Notes: a model not told the origin generated them from the letters alone. A stretch of DNA of 64,000 bases from Microbacterium rhizomatis (GCF_008710745.1 NZ_VYSA01000002.1:806001-870000); one strand, 5' to 3'. Counted from the stretch's first letter, positions 42,080 through 50,984 are shown. Made by a program: numbers and translations.

Positions 42080-43009
42080 ATGACGACTGCAGTCGCGGGC
42101 TCTGCCCCGCCGACGACGAAGCCCGCCAAGCCGCCGCGCGGGCGCCGGAAGGGCATCAAGAGCCCGTACCCGTCCTGGTTCTACATACCGGCTGCCGTGC
42201 TGTTCATCGTGTTCTTCGCGGTGCCGACGTTCGCGTCGTTCTACTTCTCGCTCACGAGGTGGACGCTCTTCAACGTCCAGTTCATCGGCTTCGACAATTT
42301 CGTCCAGTTCTTTCAAGAGCCGCAGCTCGTCCAGGGCTTCGTCAACACGTTCATCTACGGGTTCGTGACGTCGGCGGCGAAGGTCATCATCGGCCTCGCA
42401 CTCGCCCTGCTCCTCACCGGCCCCATCCTCGGTCGCGGCTACCTGCGCGCCGTCGTGTTCTTCCCCGTGCTGGTCTCGACCATCGGTGTCGGCCTCACGT
42501 TCAAGGCTCTCCTCGATCCGTTCCACGGAGCGGTCAATGCCGTCCTCGGCTTCCTGAACCTGCCCGAACCCGGCTGGTACACCGACCCGAACCTCGCCCT
42601 GCTGACCGTCGCGGGGGTCGATGTCTGGAAGGGCGTCGGCATCGCCACCCTGATCTTCATGGCCGGGATCGTCGCCATCCCGCAGGAGTACTTCGAAGCG
42701 GCCCGCATGGACGGCGCCGGAGCGTGGTCGATCTTCCGCACCATCACGCTGCCGCTCGTGCGCCCGGCGACCGCAACCGTCATCATCCTCTCGCTCATCG
42801 GCGGCCTCCGGGAGTTCGCGATGATCTGGGCCATGACCAAGGGCGGCCCCGGCTTCAGCAGCGACGTGATCGCATCCGTCATCTACAAGCAGTACCAGGC
42901 CGGATTCTTCGGTCTCTCCACCGCGGGCAACGTCATCCTGTTCATCGTGGTCACTGCGGTCATGGTGCCGGTGTCGTACTTCCTGAACAGAAGGGAGACG
43001 GAACTGTGA
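42080..43009 (+). CDS. CUT1-type sugar ABC transporter permease (MalF-like)
   Basis: This 309-residue membrane protein has six helices (first FYIPAAVLFIVFFAVPTFAS) and the EAA loop AIPQEYFEAARMDGAGAWSIF, which docks the ATPase. ATG 42080 is preceded by GAGGAGTGG. It forms the channel with the coupled downstream permease. As in the other importer, no ATPase gene is adjacent. Confidence 0.93.
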   Translation: MTTAVAGSAPPTTKPAKPPRGRRKGIKSPYPSWFYIPAAVLFIVFFAVPTFASFYFSLTRWTLFNVQFIGFDNFVQFFQEPQLVQGFVNTFIYGFVTSAAKVIIGLALALLLTGPILGRGYLRAVVFFPVLVSTIGVGLTFKALLDPFHGAVNAVLGFLNLPEPGWYTDPNLALLTVAGVDVWKGVGIATLIFMAGIVAIPQEYFEAARMDGAGAWSIFRTITLPLVRPATATVIILSLIGGLREFAMIWAMTKGGPGFSSDVIASVIYKQYQAGFFGLSTAGNVILFIVVTAVMVPVSYFLNRRETEL

Positions 43010-43914
43010 CCGTCACAGAAACCCTCACGACCGCCAACTCACGCCAGTCCCGTCGCCCCAAGGTCGACCGGCGGCCGATGACTCTCCGCCGCTGGCTGCG
43101 GAAGTACCTCGTCGGGATCATCGCGATCATCGCGTCCGTCGTGATCTTCCTGCTCCCGTTCGTGTTCGTCGTCCTGCAGGCGTCGAAGAACCCGCGCGAG
43201 GCGGGCCTCGTCGAATTCAGCCTCCCCTCGGAATGGCAGTTCTGGCCCAACCTGCTCGCAACGCTCCAGACCAACGACTACCAGGTGCTCTGGGCGTTCC
43301 TCTGGACGACCGTCATCACGGTGTTCGCGTGCGCCATCATGGTGGTCTTCGCGGCGATGGTCGGCTATGTCCTGCAGCGCAAGCGCTCGAAGCTGAACCC
43401 CGTCATCAACTTCTTCGTCCTGGCCGCGCTCATCGTGCCGCCCGCCGTGGTCCCCACGATCTGGGTGCTGCAGGGCGTCGGGCTGTTCAAGACGATCCCG
43501 GGGATGATCCTCATCGAGGCGACCTTCGGGCTCGCGTTCTGCGTACTGCTGTTCCGCGCATTCGTCGCGACGATCCCGAAAGAACTCGACGAGGCCGCGA
43601 TCATCGACGGCGCCGGTTCGATGAGACTCTTCTTCACTGTCGTCCTGCCGCTTCTGCGCCCCGTCATCGTGACGGTCATCGTCGTGCAGGCGGTGTTCGT
43701 GTACGGCGACTTCCAGAACCCGCTGTACTTCCTGCCCGGCAACGACTACCCGACGGTGCAGCTGGGGCTCTACAACTTCCAGAGCCAGTCCGTGAGCCAG
43801 TTCAACCTGCTGTTCATGTACATCCTGCTCACGACGATCCCGCCGCTGATCATGTACATGTTCTTCAACCGGCAGATCGTCGCGGGCATGACAAGCGGCG
43901 CGATCAAGGGCTAG
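43006..43914 (+). CDS. CUT1-type sugar ABC transporter permease (MalG-like)
   Basis: This 302-residue membrane protein has six helices (first YLVGIIAIIASVVIFLLPFVFVVL), the EAA loop TIPKELDEAAIIDGAGSMRLF and the typical end FNRQIVAGMTSGAIKG. GTG 43006 overlaps the TGA of the MalF-like gene (GTGA), so translation is coupled. It is the last gene of the importer operon and converges on a nucleotidyltransferase gene across a hairpin. Confidence 0.93.
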   Translation: MTVTETLTTANSRQSRRPKVDRRPMTLRRWLRKYLVGIIAIIASVVIFLLPFVFVVLQASKNPREAGLVEFSLPSEWQFWPNLLATLQTNDYQVLWAFLWTTVITVFACAIMVVFAAMVGYVLQRKRSKLNPVINFFVLAALIVPPAVVPTIWVLQGVGLFKTIPGMILIEATFGLAFCVLLFRAFVATIPKELDEAAIIDGAGSMRLFFTVVLPLLRPVIVTVIVVQAVFVYGDFQNPLYFLPGNDYPTVQLGLYNFQSQSVSQFNLLFMYILLTTIPPLIMYMFFNRQIVAGMTSGAIKG

Positions 43915-43926
43915 AGAATGCTCCGG

Positions 43927-44721
43927 TCACCAGAACTCCGCGGGAACGGTCCCGCGGAGCCACGCCAGCTCGTTGTCTCGGATGAACAACGACAGCGCGT
44001 CATCCGGGTCGATCTCGTCACCGAACCACTCGTCCAGCAGACCGAGCAGAACCTCGGCGCTCTGCACATCCGGGGCATCGACGACGTTCTGCCAGGCATC
44101 CACGAATCCGTCGGGGGTGGGCACCGCGCGCACGAGCGCCGAGATGTACTTCGGACCCCGCATGAGGGTGCGGTTGGCCGCGAGTGCGGCGCGCGCCGCC
44201 GCGAGGGCGAGATGGATGCCGGCATGCCGGCGCAGGAACGGATCGTTCCGGTCGATCGCCTGGGCGAGGAAGTATCCGCCGTACAGGTGCGCCTGGGCGC
44301 GGAAGGAGCGGATGCGCTCGGCCCACACCGGCTCGGGGAGCGTCGTGATCATCTCGATGAGCGGTGCAAGCCGCTCCGCGGCGAACCCGCCCTTGGCGTG
44401 GGCGATCCGCGCCCCCTCGAACGACGCACGCGTCGGGTCGTCGGCGTCGCGGGCCGCCGCCTCGAGGTACGACGGGCTCACGAGCTTGACGTCGATGTAC
44501 GAGCCCGGGTAATCGAGGCCCGCACGATCCGTCCAGGCGAAGCGCCCCGCCGCCGTCTCCGCGGCGAAGCGCTGGTCGTCCACCACCAGGTAGACATCGA
44601 CGTCCGAGTCGGGGCGCTCGGTACCGCGGGCGACCGACCCCACCACCACAACCGCCAGCGTGCCCGGCTCGTCCCGGACGGCGTCCACGTAGGCGACCAG
44701 CGCCCTCTCCTGCTGCTCCAC
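43927..44721 (-). CDS. Nucleotidyltransferase-domain protein (aminoglycoside-adenylyltransferase-like)
   Basis: This 264-residue protein has an N-terminal polymerase-beta-type nucleotidyltransferase domain, with VVVVGSVARGTERPDSDVDVYLVVDD supplying the GS motif and the two catalytic Asp residues. A helical C-terminal domain follows (AHLYGGYFLAQAIDRND). This layout occurs in ANT-type aminoglycoside-modifying enzymes and in many uncharacterised relatives. It sits alone between the rhamnose importer and rhaM and shares the divergent promoter region that holds two LacI-type boxes, so it may be co-regulated with rhamnose genes. I would not call it a resistance gene from sequence alone. Confidence 0.75.
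   Translation of the reverse strand: MEQQERALVAYVDAVRDEPGTLAVVVVGSVARGTERPDSDVDVYLVVDDQRFAAETAAGRFAWTDRAGLDYPGSYIDVKLVSPSYLEAAARDADDPTRASFEGARIAHAKGGFAAERLAPLIEMITTLPEPVWAERIRSFRAQAHLYGGYFLAQAIDRNDPFLRRHAGIHLALAAARAALAANRTLMRGPKYISALVRAVPTPDGFVDAWQNVVDAPDVQSAEVLLGLLDEWFGDEIDPDDALSLFIRDNELAWLRGTVPAEFW
43936..43959. terminator. Hairpin between convergent importer and nucleotidyltransferase genes
   Basis: CTCCGCGGGA (43936-43945) pairs perfectly with TCCCGCGGAG (43950-43959) around a 4-nt loop. It overlaps the last codons of the nucleotidyltransferase gene and follows the importer stop by 22 bp. Confidence 0.7.
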
Positions 44722-44777
44722 ACCGGCTCCTTCGCATCGTGGGGGAGAACGGAGGCTTCCGCACCGCCGTCATCGCC

Positions 44778-44789
44778 TGAAACGTTACA
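44778..44789. promoter_or_regulatory. LacI-type operator (rhamnose regulon)
   Basis: TGAAACGTTACA, one base from the perfect palindrome TGAAACGTTTCA, lies between the divergent nucleotidyltransferase and rhaM genes. Confidence 0.55.
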
Positions 44790-44834
44790 TCGAGGCGGCT
44801 CCGAGTTGCGCACCGCGACCGGGTCGTCTAGGTT

Positions 44835-44846
44835 TGAAACGATTCA
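44835..44846. promoter_or_regulatory. LacI-type operator before rhaM
   Basis: TGAAACGATTCA is identical to the box at 40451-40462 and lies 82 bp before the rhaM start, linking the catabolic operon to the importer and rhamnosidase promoters. Confidence 0.68.
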
Positions 44847-44927
44847 TCGATGCGTGAGAGCTCCCGGGCCCGGCCGGTGCCGCCCGTCCCTCTCGCCGCA
44901 CCACCGCACCGCACAAGGAGTACCTCG

Positions 44928-45314
44928 ATGACGAGCACCACCACTGCGACGCGGGTGTGCTTCCAGCTGCACGTCGACCCCGACCGCGTCCCCGAGTACC
45001 TCGCCAGGCACGCCCCGGTCTGGCCCGAGATGCTGGTCGAGATCGCCGCATCCGGCCGGCGCAACTACTCGCTGTTCCTCGGCGACGACGGCACCCTCAT
45101 CGGGTATTACGAGACCGACGACGACACGGCGGCCCAGGCCTACCTCGCCGCCTCGCCCGTCGCCGCGCGGTGGGAATCCGAGATGGCCGGCTTCTTCGTC
45201 GGGCTCGACGGCCGGCCCGACCAGTCGGCGATCGCTCTGACCGAAGTGTTCCACCTGCACGACCAGCTCGCCGCGGTCAGCCCCACTCCTTCCACAGAAA
45301 GCACGCGATCATGA
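44928..45314 (+). CDS. rhaM: L-rhamnose mutarotase
   Basis: This 128-residue protein is a dimeric alpha-beta barrel of the RhaM family: RVCFQLHVDPDRVPEYLARH with VWPEMLVEIAASGRRNYSLF, the Tyr-Tyr pair in LIGYYETDDD, and WESEMAGFF. RhaM interconverts alpha and beta L-rhamnose and feeds the isomerase with the right anomer. ATG 44928 follows AAGGAG. Its stop overlaps the rhaI start (ATGA). It is the first gene of the operon rhaM, rhaI, esterase, rhaEW, rhaB. Confidence 0.93.
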   Translation: MTSTTTATRVCFQLHVDPDRVPEYLARHAPVWPEMLVEIAASGRRNYSLFLGDDGTLIGYYETDDDTAAQAYLAASPVAARWESEMAGFFVGLDGRPDQSAIALTEVFHLHDQLAAVSPTPSTESTRS

Positions 45315-46477
45315 CGACGCTGTCTCCCGACATCCAGGCTCAGCTCACCGCGCAGAGCATCGAGCTCCCCTCATGGGCGTTCGGCAACTCCGGCACGCGC
45401 TTCAAGGTGTTCACGACGCCGGGGACGCCGCGCGACCCCTATGAGAAGATCGCCGACGCCGCCCAGGTCAACAGGGTGACGGCACTCGCACCGGCGGTCG
45501 CCCTCCACATCCCCTGGGACAAGGTCGACGACTACGCGGCCCTGCGCACCTACGCGAACGACCTCGGCGTCGAGCTCGGCACGATCAACTCGAACACGTT
45601 CCAGGACGACGACTACAAGTTCGGTGCGCTCACGCACGAAGACGCCGCGGTGCGCCGCAAGGCCATCGACCACCATCTCGAGTGCATCGACATCATGGAT
45701 GCCACGGGCTCGCGCGACCTGAAGATCTGGCTCGCCGAGGGGTCGAACTACCCGGGGCAGGCCGACCTGCGCGGTCGCCAGGATCGCCTCCACGAGTCGC
45801 TGCAGGAGATCTACGCCCGCCTGTCGGGCGAGCAGCGCCTCGTGCTCGAGTACAAGTTCTTCGAGCCGGCTTTCTACCACACCGACGTCCCGGACTGGGG
45901 CACGTCGTACGTGCAGGTGTCGGCGCTCGGCGAACGGGCGATGGTGTGCCTCGACACCGGGCATCACGCCCCGGGCACGAACATCGAGTTCATCGTGATG
46001 CAGCTCCTGCGACTCGGCAAGCTCGGCTCGTTCGACTTCAATTCGCGCTTCTACGCCGACGACGACCTGATCGTCGGCGCGGCCGATCCGTTCCAGCTGT
46101 TCCGCATCCTCTTCGAGGTCATCAGAGGCGGAGGGCTGAACAACCCGGACGTGGCCTTCATGCTCGACCAGTGCCACAACGTCGAGAAGAAGATCCCCGG
46201 CCAGATCCGCTCGGTTCTCAATGTGCAGGAGATGACGGCTCGGGCGCTGCTGGTGGACGCGGAGGCCCTCCGGGTCGCGCAGCTCTCAGGCGACGTGCTC
46301 GCCGCGAACGCGGTCTTCATGGACGCTTTCTACACCGACGTGCGTCCCGCGCTCGGCCAATGGCGCGAGAGCCGCGGGTTGGCGGCAGACCCGATGGCGG
46401 CCTACGCCGCATCCGGGTACCAGGAGAAGATCGAGACCGAACGCCTCGGCGGCGTGCAGGCGAGCTGGGGCGCGTGA
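45311..46477 (+). CDS. rhaI: L-rhamnose isomerase
   Basis: This 388-residue TIM-barrel isomerase is of the RhaI type used by Gram-positive and rhizobial bacteria rather than the E. coli RhaA type. Marks are SWAFGNSGTRFKVF, LGTINSNTFQDDDYKFG, the metal-site strands LVLEYKFFEPAFYHTD and MVCLDTGHHAPGTN, and LGSFDFNSRFYADDD. It converts L-rhamnose to L-rhamnulose. It overlaps rhaM upstream and the hydrolase gene downstream, so the three are translated as a unit. Confidence 0.93.
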   Translation: MTTLSPDIQAQLTAQSIELPSWAFGNSGTRFKVFTTPGTPRDPYEKIADAAQVNRVTALAPAVALHIPWDKVDDYAALRTYANDLGVELGTINSNTFQDDDYKFGALTHEDAAVRRKAIDHHLECIDIMDATGSRDLKIWLAEGSNYPGQADLRGRQDRLHESLQEIYARLSGEQRLVLEYKFFEPAFYHTDVPDWGTSYVQVSALGERAMVCLDTGHHAPGTNIEFIVMQLLRLGKLGSFDFNSRFYADDDLIVGAADPFQLFRILFEVIRGGGLNNPDVAFMLDQCHNVEKKIPGQIRSVLNVQEMTARALLVDAEALRVAQLSGDVLAANAVFMDAFYTDVRPALGQWRESRGLAADPMAAYAASGYQEKIETERLGGVQASWGA

Positions 46478-47334
46478 CCTCGATGGTGGCGACAGATCGA
46501 ACGCTCGACGGCCCCCATGGGCCTCTGGTCGTGCGCGTGTACACGCCGTCGACGCCCGCCGGCCCCGGCCTGGTGTGGCTGCACGGCGGCGGTTTCGCCG
46601 GCGGTGACCTCGACATGCCCGAGGCCGACTGGGTGAGTGCGCAGTTCGCCGAACGCGGCATCGTGGTCGTCTCCGTGGACTATCAGCGCGCGCCGGTGCC
46701 GCCGGAATGGGCCGCGGCGAGCGGAATCGAACCGTCGTCCGGTGTCCGATACCCCGTCGCATCGGAAGAAGCGGCGTTCGCGTTCCGGTGGGCCACCGAA
46801 TCCGGCCTCGCCGAAGGGCCGTGGGCACTCGGGGGCGCCAGCGCGGGGGGAAACCTCGCAGCGGGCGCCGCACTCCGTCTCGCGCGCTCCGGGGGACCGA
46901 TTCCGGCGCTGGCCGTCCTCGCCTACCCCACCTTGCACGCCGTGCAGGCCGAGCCCGACGCGGCGCTCCGCGCCGCGCTCGACGCAGACCCGGCGGCCGA
47001 CACGTTCGGCCCCGACGCCGTGCGGGGAATGTACGAGAACTATCTCGGCGGCAGTGCCGACACCGCCGAGATCTTCGCGGTTCCGGGCAACGCGACCGCG
47101 GGAGACCTGGCCGACTTTCCACCGACCATCATGATCAACGACGAGGTCGACCAGCTCCGGGTCTCCGGCGAGGCATTCGCCGCGGCGCTTCTGGCCGCGG
47201 GGCGGGACATCGACGTGTCGACCGAGCCCGGCACCCGCCACGGTCACCTCAACGATCCCGAGAACCCTGCGGCCACGGCATCCCTCACCCGTTTCGCCGC
47301 TCGAATCCTCGCCCTGAAAGGGACGCCCTCATGA
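46474..47334 (+). CDS. Alpha/beta hydrolase, hormone-sensitive-lipase-type esterase
   Basis: This 286-residue esterase has the oxyanion motif VWLHGGGFAGGD, the nucleophile Ser in LGGASAGGNLAAG, the Asp in MINDEVDQLR and the His in GTRHGHLND. GTG 46474 overlaps the rhaI stop and its own stop overlaps rhaEW (ATG 47331), so it is a true member of the rha operon. HSL-type enzymes cut short acyl esters. Plant rhamnose residues are often acetylated, so removal of acetyl groups from rhamnose or rhamnosides is a fitting guess, but another ester is possible. No signal peptide is present. Confidence 0.88.
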   Translation: MTSMVATDRTLDGPHGPLVVRVYTPSTPAGPGLVWLHGGGFAGGDLDMPEADWVSAQFAERGIVVVSVDYQRAPVPPEWAAASGIEPSSGVRYPVASEEAAFAFRWATESGLAEGPWALGGASAGGNLAAGAALRLARSGGPIPALAVLAYPTLHAVQAEPDAALRAALDADPAADTFGPDAVRGMYENYLGGSADTAEIFAVPGNATAGDLADFPPTIMINDEVDQLRVSGEAFAAALLAAGRDIDVSTEPGTRHGHLNDPENPAATASLTRFAARILALKGTPS

Positions 47335-49367
47335 CGAACCCGACGGCTCACGACCTCATCGCGCGGAGCAACCGCCTGGGCGCCGATCCGAAGAACACGA
47401 ACTACGCGGGCGGCAACACGTCCGCGAAGGGGACCGAGACCGACCCGGTCACCGGTGAGCCGGTCGAACTGCTGTGGGTGAAGGGCTCGGGCGGCGACCT
47501 CGGCACCCTGACCGAGTCGGGGCTGGCGGTGCTGCGCCTGGACCGGATGCGCGCGCTGGTCGACGTCTACCCGGGCGTGGATCGCGAAGACGAGATGGTC
47601 GCCGCGTTCGACTACTGCCTGCACGGCAAGGGCGGCGCGGCGCCGTCGATCGACACGGCGATGCACGGACTGGTGGATGCTGCGCACGTCGACCACCTGC
47701 ATCCCGACTCCGGTATCGCGATCGCGACGTCCTCCGACGGCGAAGAGCTGACCGCGAAGATCTTCGGACCGAAGGTCGTGTGGGTGCCCTGGCGCCGGCC
47801 CGGGTTCCAGCTGGGCCTGGACATCGCGGCGATCAAGGCCGCGAACCCCGAGGCGATCGGCTGCATCCTCGGTGGCCACGGCATCACCGCGTGGGGCGAC
47901 ACGTCCGACGAGGCCGAGGCCAACTCGCTGTGGATCATCGACACCGCGCAGGCCTACATCGACGCGCACGGCAAGGCCGAGCCGTTCGGGTCGGTGCGGG
48001 CCGGCTTCGAGGCCCTCCCCGCCGACGAGCGTCGCGAGAAGGCCGCTGCGCTGGCGGCGACCATCCGGGGCATCGCGTCGCACGACAAGCCGATGGTCGG
48101 CCACTTCACCGACGATGCGCGGGTGCTCGAGTTCCTCGCCTCGTCCAAGGCGCCGGAGCTCGCCGCGCTCGGCACGAGCTGCCCCGACCATTTCCTGCGG
48201 ACGAAGGTCAAGCCGATGCTGCTCGACGTGCCGTCGAACGCGTCGGTCGAGGCATCCCTCACCCGTCTGAAGGAGCTGCACGAGACGTATCGCGCCGACT
48301 ACACGGCCTACTACGAGAAGTACGCCACGCCCGATTCGCCCGCCATGCGCGGCGCCGATCCGCTGATCGTGCTCGTGCCCGGGGTGGGCATGTTCAGCTT
48401 CGGCGCGAACAAGCAGACCGCCCGGGTGGCCGGCGAGTTCTACCTGAACGCGATCAACGTCATGCGGGGGGCCGAGGCCCTCTCGACCTACGCGCCGATC
48501 TCGGATGCCGAGAAGTTCCGCATCGAGTACTGGGCGCTCGAAGAGGCCAAGCTGCAGCGCATGCCCAAGCCCAAGACCCACGCCGGCCGTATCGCGCTGG
48601 TCACCGGCGCGGCGTCGGGGATCGGAAAGGCGATCGCAACACGGCTCGCCGCCGAGGGCGCGTGCGTCGTCGTGGCCGATCTCGACCTCGCGAAGGCCCA
48701 GGCGGCAGCCGCAGAGCTGGGCGGGACGGACGTCGCGATCGGAATCGCCGCGAACGTCGCGGACGCCGCGGCCGTGCAGACCGCCGTCGATGACGCCGTG
48801 CTCGCGTTCGGCGGGCTCGACCTCGTCGTCAACAATGCCGGGCTCTCGCTGTCGAAGCCTCTCCTGGAGACGACCGAGGCCGACTGGGACCTGCAGCACG
48901 ACGTCATGGCGAAGGGATCGTTCCTGGTCTCGAAGGCCGCGGCGCGCGTCCTGATCGACCAGCAGCTCGGCGGCGACATCATCTACATCTCGTCGAAGAA
49001 CAGCGTGTTCGCCGGGCCCAACAACATCGCGTACTCGGCGACGAAGGCCGACCAGGCGCACCAGGTGCGCCTCCTCGCGGTCGAACTCGGTGAGCACGGC
49101 GTGCGCGTCAACGGCATCAATCCCGACGGCGTCGTGCGAGGCTCGGGCATCTTCGCGAGCGGCTGGGGCGCCAATCGCGCGAAGACGTACGGCATCGCCG
49201 AAGACGACCTCGGCAAGTTCTACGCGCAGCGCACGATCCTCAAGCGCGAAGTGCTGCCCGAGAACATCGCGAACGCCGTGATCGCCCTCACCGGCCCCGA
49301 ACTCCAGCTGACGACGGGCCTGCACATCCCCGTCGATTCAGGCGTCGCCGCAGCCTTCCTGCGATGA
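47331..49367 (+). CDS. rhaEW: Bifunctional rhamnulose-1-phosphate aldolase / L-lactaldehyde dehydrogenase
   Basis: This 678-residue fusion protein has an N-terminal class II aldolase domain (about residues 1-400) with the zinc histidines in HVDHLHPDS and CILGGHGITAWGD. Its C-terminal SDR domain has TGAASGIGKA, NNAGLSLSKP and the pair Tyr-x-x-x-Lys in IAYSATKADQAH. The aldolase splits L-rhamnulose 1-phosphate into dihydroxyacetone phosphate and L-lactaldehyde; the SDR half oxidises the lactaldehyde to L-lactate. This is the standard Gram-positive version of the pathway. ATG 47331 overlaps the esterase stop. An inverted repeat separates it from rhaB. Confidence 0.92.
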   Translation: MTNPTAHDLIARSNRLGADPKNTNYAGGNTSAKGTETDPVTGEPVELLWVKGSGGDLGTLTESGLAVLRLDRMRALVDVYPGVDREDEMVAAFDYCLHGKGGAAPSIDTAMHGLVDAAHVDHLHPDSGIAIATSSDGEELTAKIFGPKVVWVPWRRPGFQLGLDIAAIKAANPEAIGCILGGHGITAWGDTSDEAEANSLWIIDTAQAYIDAHGKAEPFGSVRAGFEALPADERREKAAALAATIRGIASHDKPMVGHFTDDARVLEFLASSKAPELAALGTSCPDHFLRTKVKPMLLDVPSNASVEASLTRLKELHETYRADYTAYYEKYATPDSPAMRGADPLIVLVPGVGMFSFGANKQTARVAGEFYLNAINVMRGAEALSTYAPISDAEKFRIEYWALEEAKLQRMPKPKTHAGRIALVTGAASGIGKAIATRLAAEGACVVVADLDLAKAQAAAAELGGTDVAIGIAANVADAAAVQTAVDDAVLAFGGLDLVVNNAGLSLSKPLLETTEADWDLQHDVMAKGSFLVSKAAARVLIDQQLGGDIIYISSKNSVFAGPNNIAYSATKADQAHQVRLLAVELGEHGVRVNGINPDGVVRGSGIFASGWGANRAKTYGIAEDDLGKFYAQRTILKREVLPENIANAVIALTGPELQLTTGLHIPVDSGVAAAFLR

Positions 49368-49402
49368 CCCCCTTCCGTTCCCCCTTCGGCGCCGCACGCA
49401 CT

Positions 49403-49493
49403 CTTCGCCGAACCACCCCCTTCCCACCGAACCACCCCGCTACCGACCGCCGGCACAGGGGCGGCTCGGCGCGAGAGGGGTGGCTCGGCGAAG
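49403..49493. repeat. Inverted repeat between rhaEW and rhaB
   Basis: The 17-nt arms CTTCGCCGAACCACCCC (49403-49419) and GGGGTGGCTCGGCGAAG (49477-49493) pair with one mismatch, and CCGAACCACCCC recurs directly at 49427-49438. The structure fills most of the gap before rhaB and could attenuate its transcription. Confidence 0.65.
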
Positions 49494-49538
49494 GAGGAGG
49501 GACGGGATGATGCGGGTCGGCGGAGGGAGGACGCGGGG

Positions 49539-50984
49539 ATGACGGAGAGCGCAGAGACGGGTACCGTCGCGGCCATCGACATGGGAGCCACGAGCGGGCG
49601 CGTGATCGTCGGACACGTGGGCGGCGGCGTGCTCGAGACCCGGCAGGTCGCGCGCTTCGCGAACGATCCGGTCGAGGCGATCGACGGGCTGCACTGGAAC
49701 CTGCTCGGCATGTACGGCGCCGCGCTGACCGGGCTGCGCACGGCGTTCCGCGACGAGCCGGGCATCGCCAGCATCGGCGTCGACGCGTGGGCGGTCGACT
49801 ACGGCCTGCTGCGCGGGGTCGGCGAAGGGCGGGCGCGTCTGCTCGGCGAACCGTTCCACTACCGCGACGCCCGCACGACGGCCGGTGTCGCAGCAGTCCA
49901 TCAGCGGATGCCGCACTCCGCGCTCTTCGCACGCAACGGCCTGCAGTTCCTGCCGTTCAACACGCTCTACCAGTTCGCGGCAGAGCCCCCCGAGCAGCTT
50001 GCGTTCGCCGATACGGCGCTGCTGATCCCCGATCTCGTCGGCTACTGGCTGACCGGCATCGCGCGCGCGGAGCGCAGCAACGCCTCGACGACAGGGCTCC
50101 TCGGCGTCGAGAGCGGCGAGTGGGACGACGAACTCATCGCCACCCTCGGCCTGCCGCGCGGCATCCTTCCCCCGCTGATCTCCGCGGGTGAGCGCCTCGG
50201 ATCGCTCCTGCCCGACGTCGCTTCGGCGATCGGCGCACCGGCCGGCGTATCCGTGACGGCGGTCGGATCGCACGACACCGCGTCGGCGGTCGTCGCCGTG
50301 CCGATGCATCCCGAATCGGCCGTCTACATCTCGTGCGGCACCTGGGGGCTCGTCGGCGTCGAGGTCGAGCATCCGGTGCTCGGCCCCGATGCGATCGCCG
50401 CGAATTACACCAACGAGGGCGGTGTCGACGGGCGCGTGCGCCTGCTGCACAACGTCATGGGGCTGTGGGTGCTGAGCGAGACCCTGCGCGGGTGGGAGCG
50501 CGAGGGTCATCCTGTGGATCTGACCGCGCTGCTGGATGCTGCAGCCGAGGCCGGCCCCGGCGTCCCGGTGTTCGACATCAACGACCCGCGCTTCCTGCCG
50601 CCCGGCGACATGCCCGCACGCATCGATGCGTGGTGCGAGGAGCACGGCGTGCCTGCGCCTCGAACCCGGACGCATTACGTCCGCAGCATCGTGGAATCGC
50701 TCGCCCAGGCGTTCGCCAAGTCGGCCGCTCGCGCCGCCGAACTCGGGGGTGTGGACGCGCGCACGATCCACATCGTCGGCGGAGGGGCACTCAATCGGCT
50801 CCTCTGCCAGAGGACCGCCGATCGTTCGGGCATGACCGTTCTCGCGGGACCCGTGGAGGCGACAGCACTCGGCAACGTCCTCGTGCAGGCGAGGGCGATG
50901 GGGTACATCGACGGATCGCTCGAGGCTCTGCGCGACCTGGTCGCGCGCACGCACGCGCCGGTGCGGTACGACCCCCGGCTCTGA
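49539..50984 (+). CDS. rhaB: L-rhamnulokinase
   Basis: This 481-residue FGGY-type sugar kinase starts with the phosphate loop VAAIDMGATSGRVIV and has the rhamnulokinase marks SIGVDAWAVDYGLL, EPFHYRDARTT and NGLQFLPFNTLYQF. The adenosine-binding motif is IHIVGGGALNRLLCQ. It phosphorylates L-rhamnulose at C1 for RhaEW. ATG 49539 follows GGAGGGAGG. It is the last gene of the rha operon and converges on the transglutaminase gene with a 27-bp gap. Confidence 0.95.
   Translation: MTESAETGTVAAIDMGATSGRVIVGHVGGGVLETRQVARFANDPVEAIDGLHWNLLGMYGAALTGLRTAFRDEPGIASIGVDAWAVDYGLLRGVGEGRARLLGEPFHYRDARTTAGVAAVHQRMPHSALFARNGLQFLPFNTLYQFAAEPPEQLAFADTALLIPDLVGYWLTGIARAERSNASTTGLLGVESGEWDDELIATLGLPRGILPPLISAGERLGSLLPDVASAIGAPAGVSVTAVGSHDTASAVVAVPMHPESAVYISCGTWGLVGVEVEHPVLGPDAIAANYTNEGGVDGRVRLLHNVMGLWVLSETLRGWEREGHPVDLTALLDAAAEAGPGVPVFDINDPRFLPPGDMPARIDAWCEEHGVPAPRTRTHYVRSIVESLAQAFAKSAARAAELGGVDARTIHIVGGGALNRLLCQRTADRSGMTVLAGPVEATALGNVLVQARAMGYIDGSLEALRDLVARTHAPVRYDPRL

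Noticed and set aside
43927..44721. Aminoglycoside resistance gene
   Set aside because: Only the general nucleotidyltransferase motif is present; the context is rhamnose catabolism and no resistance or mobile genes adjoin it.
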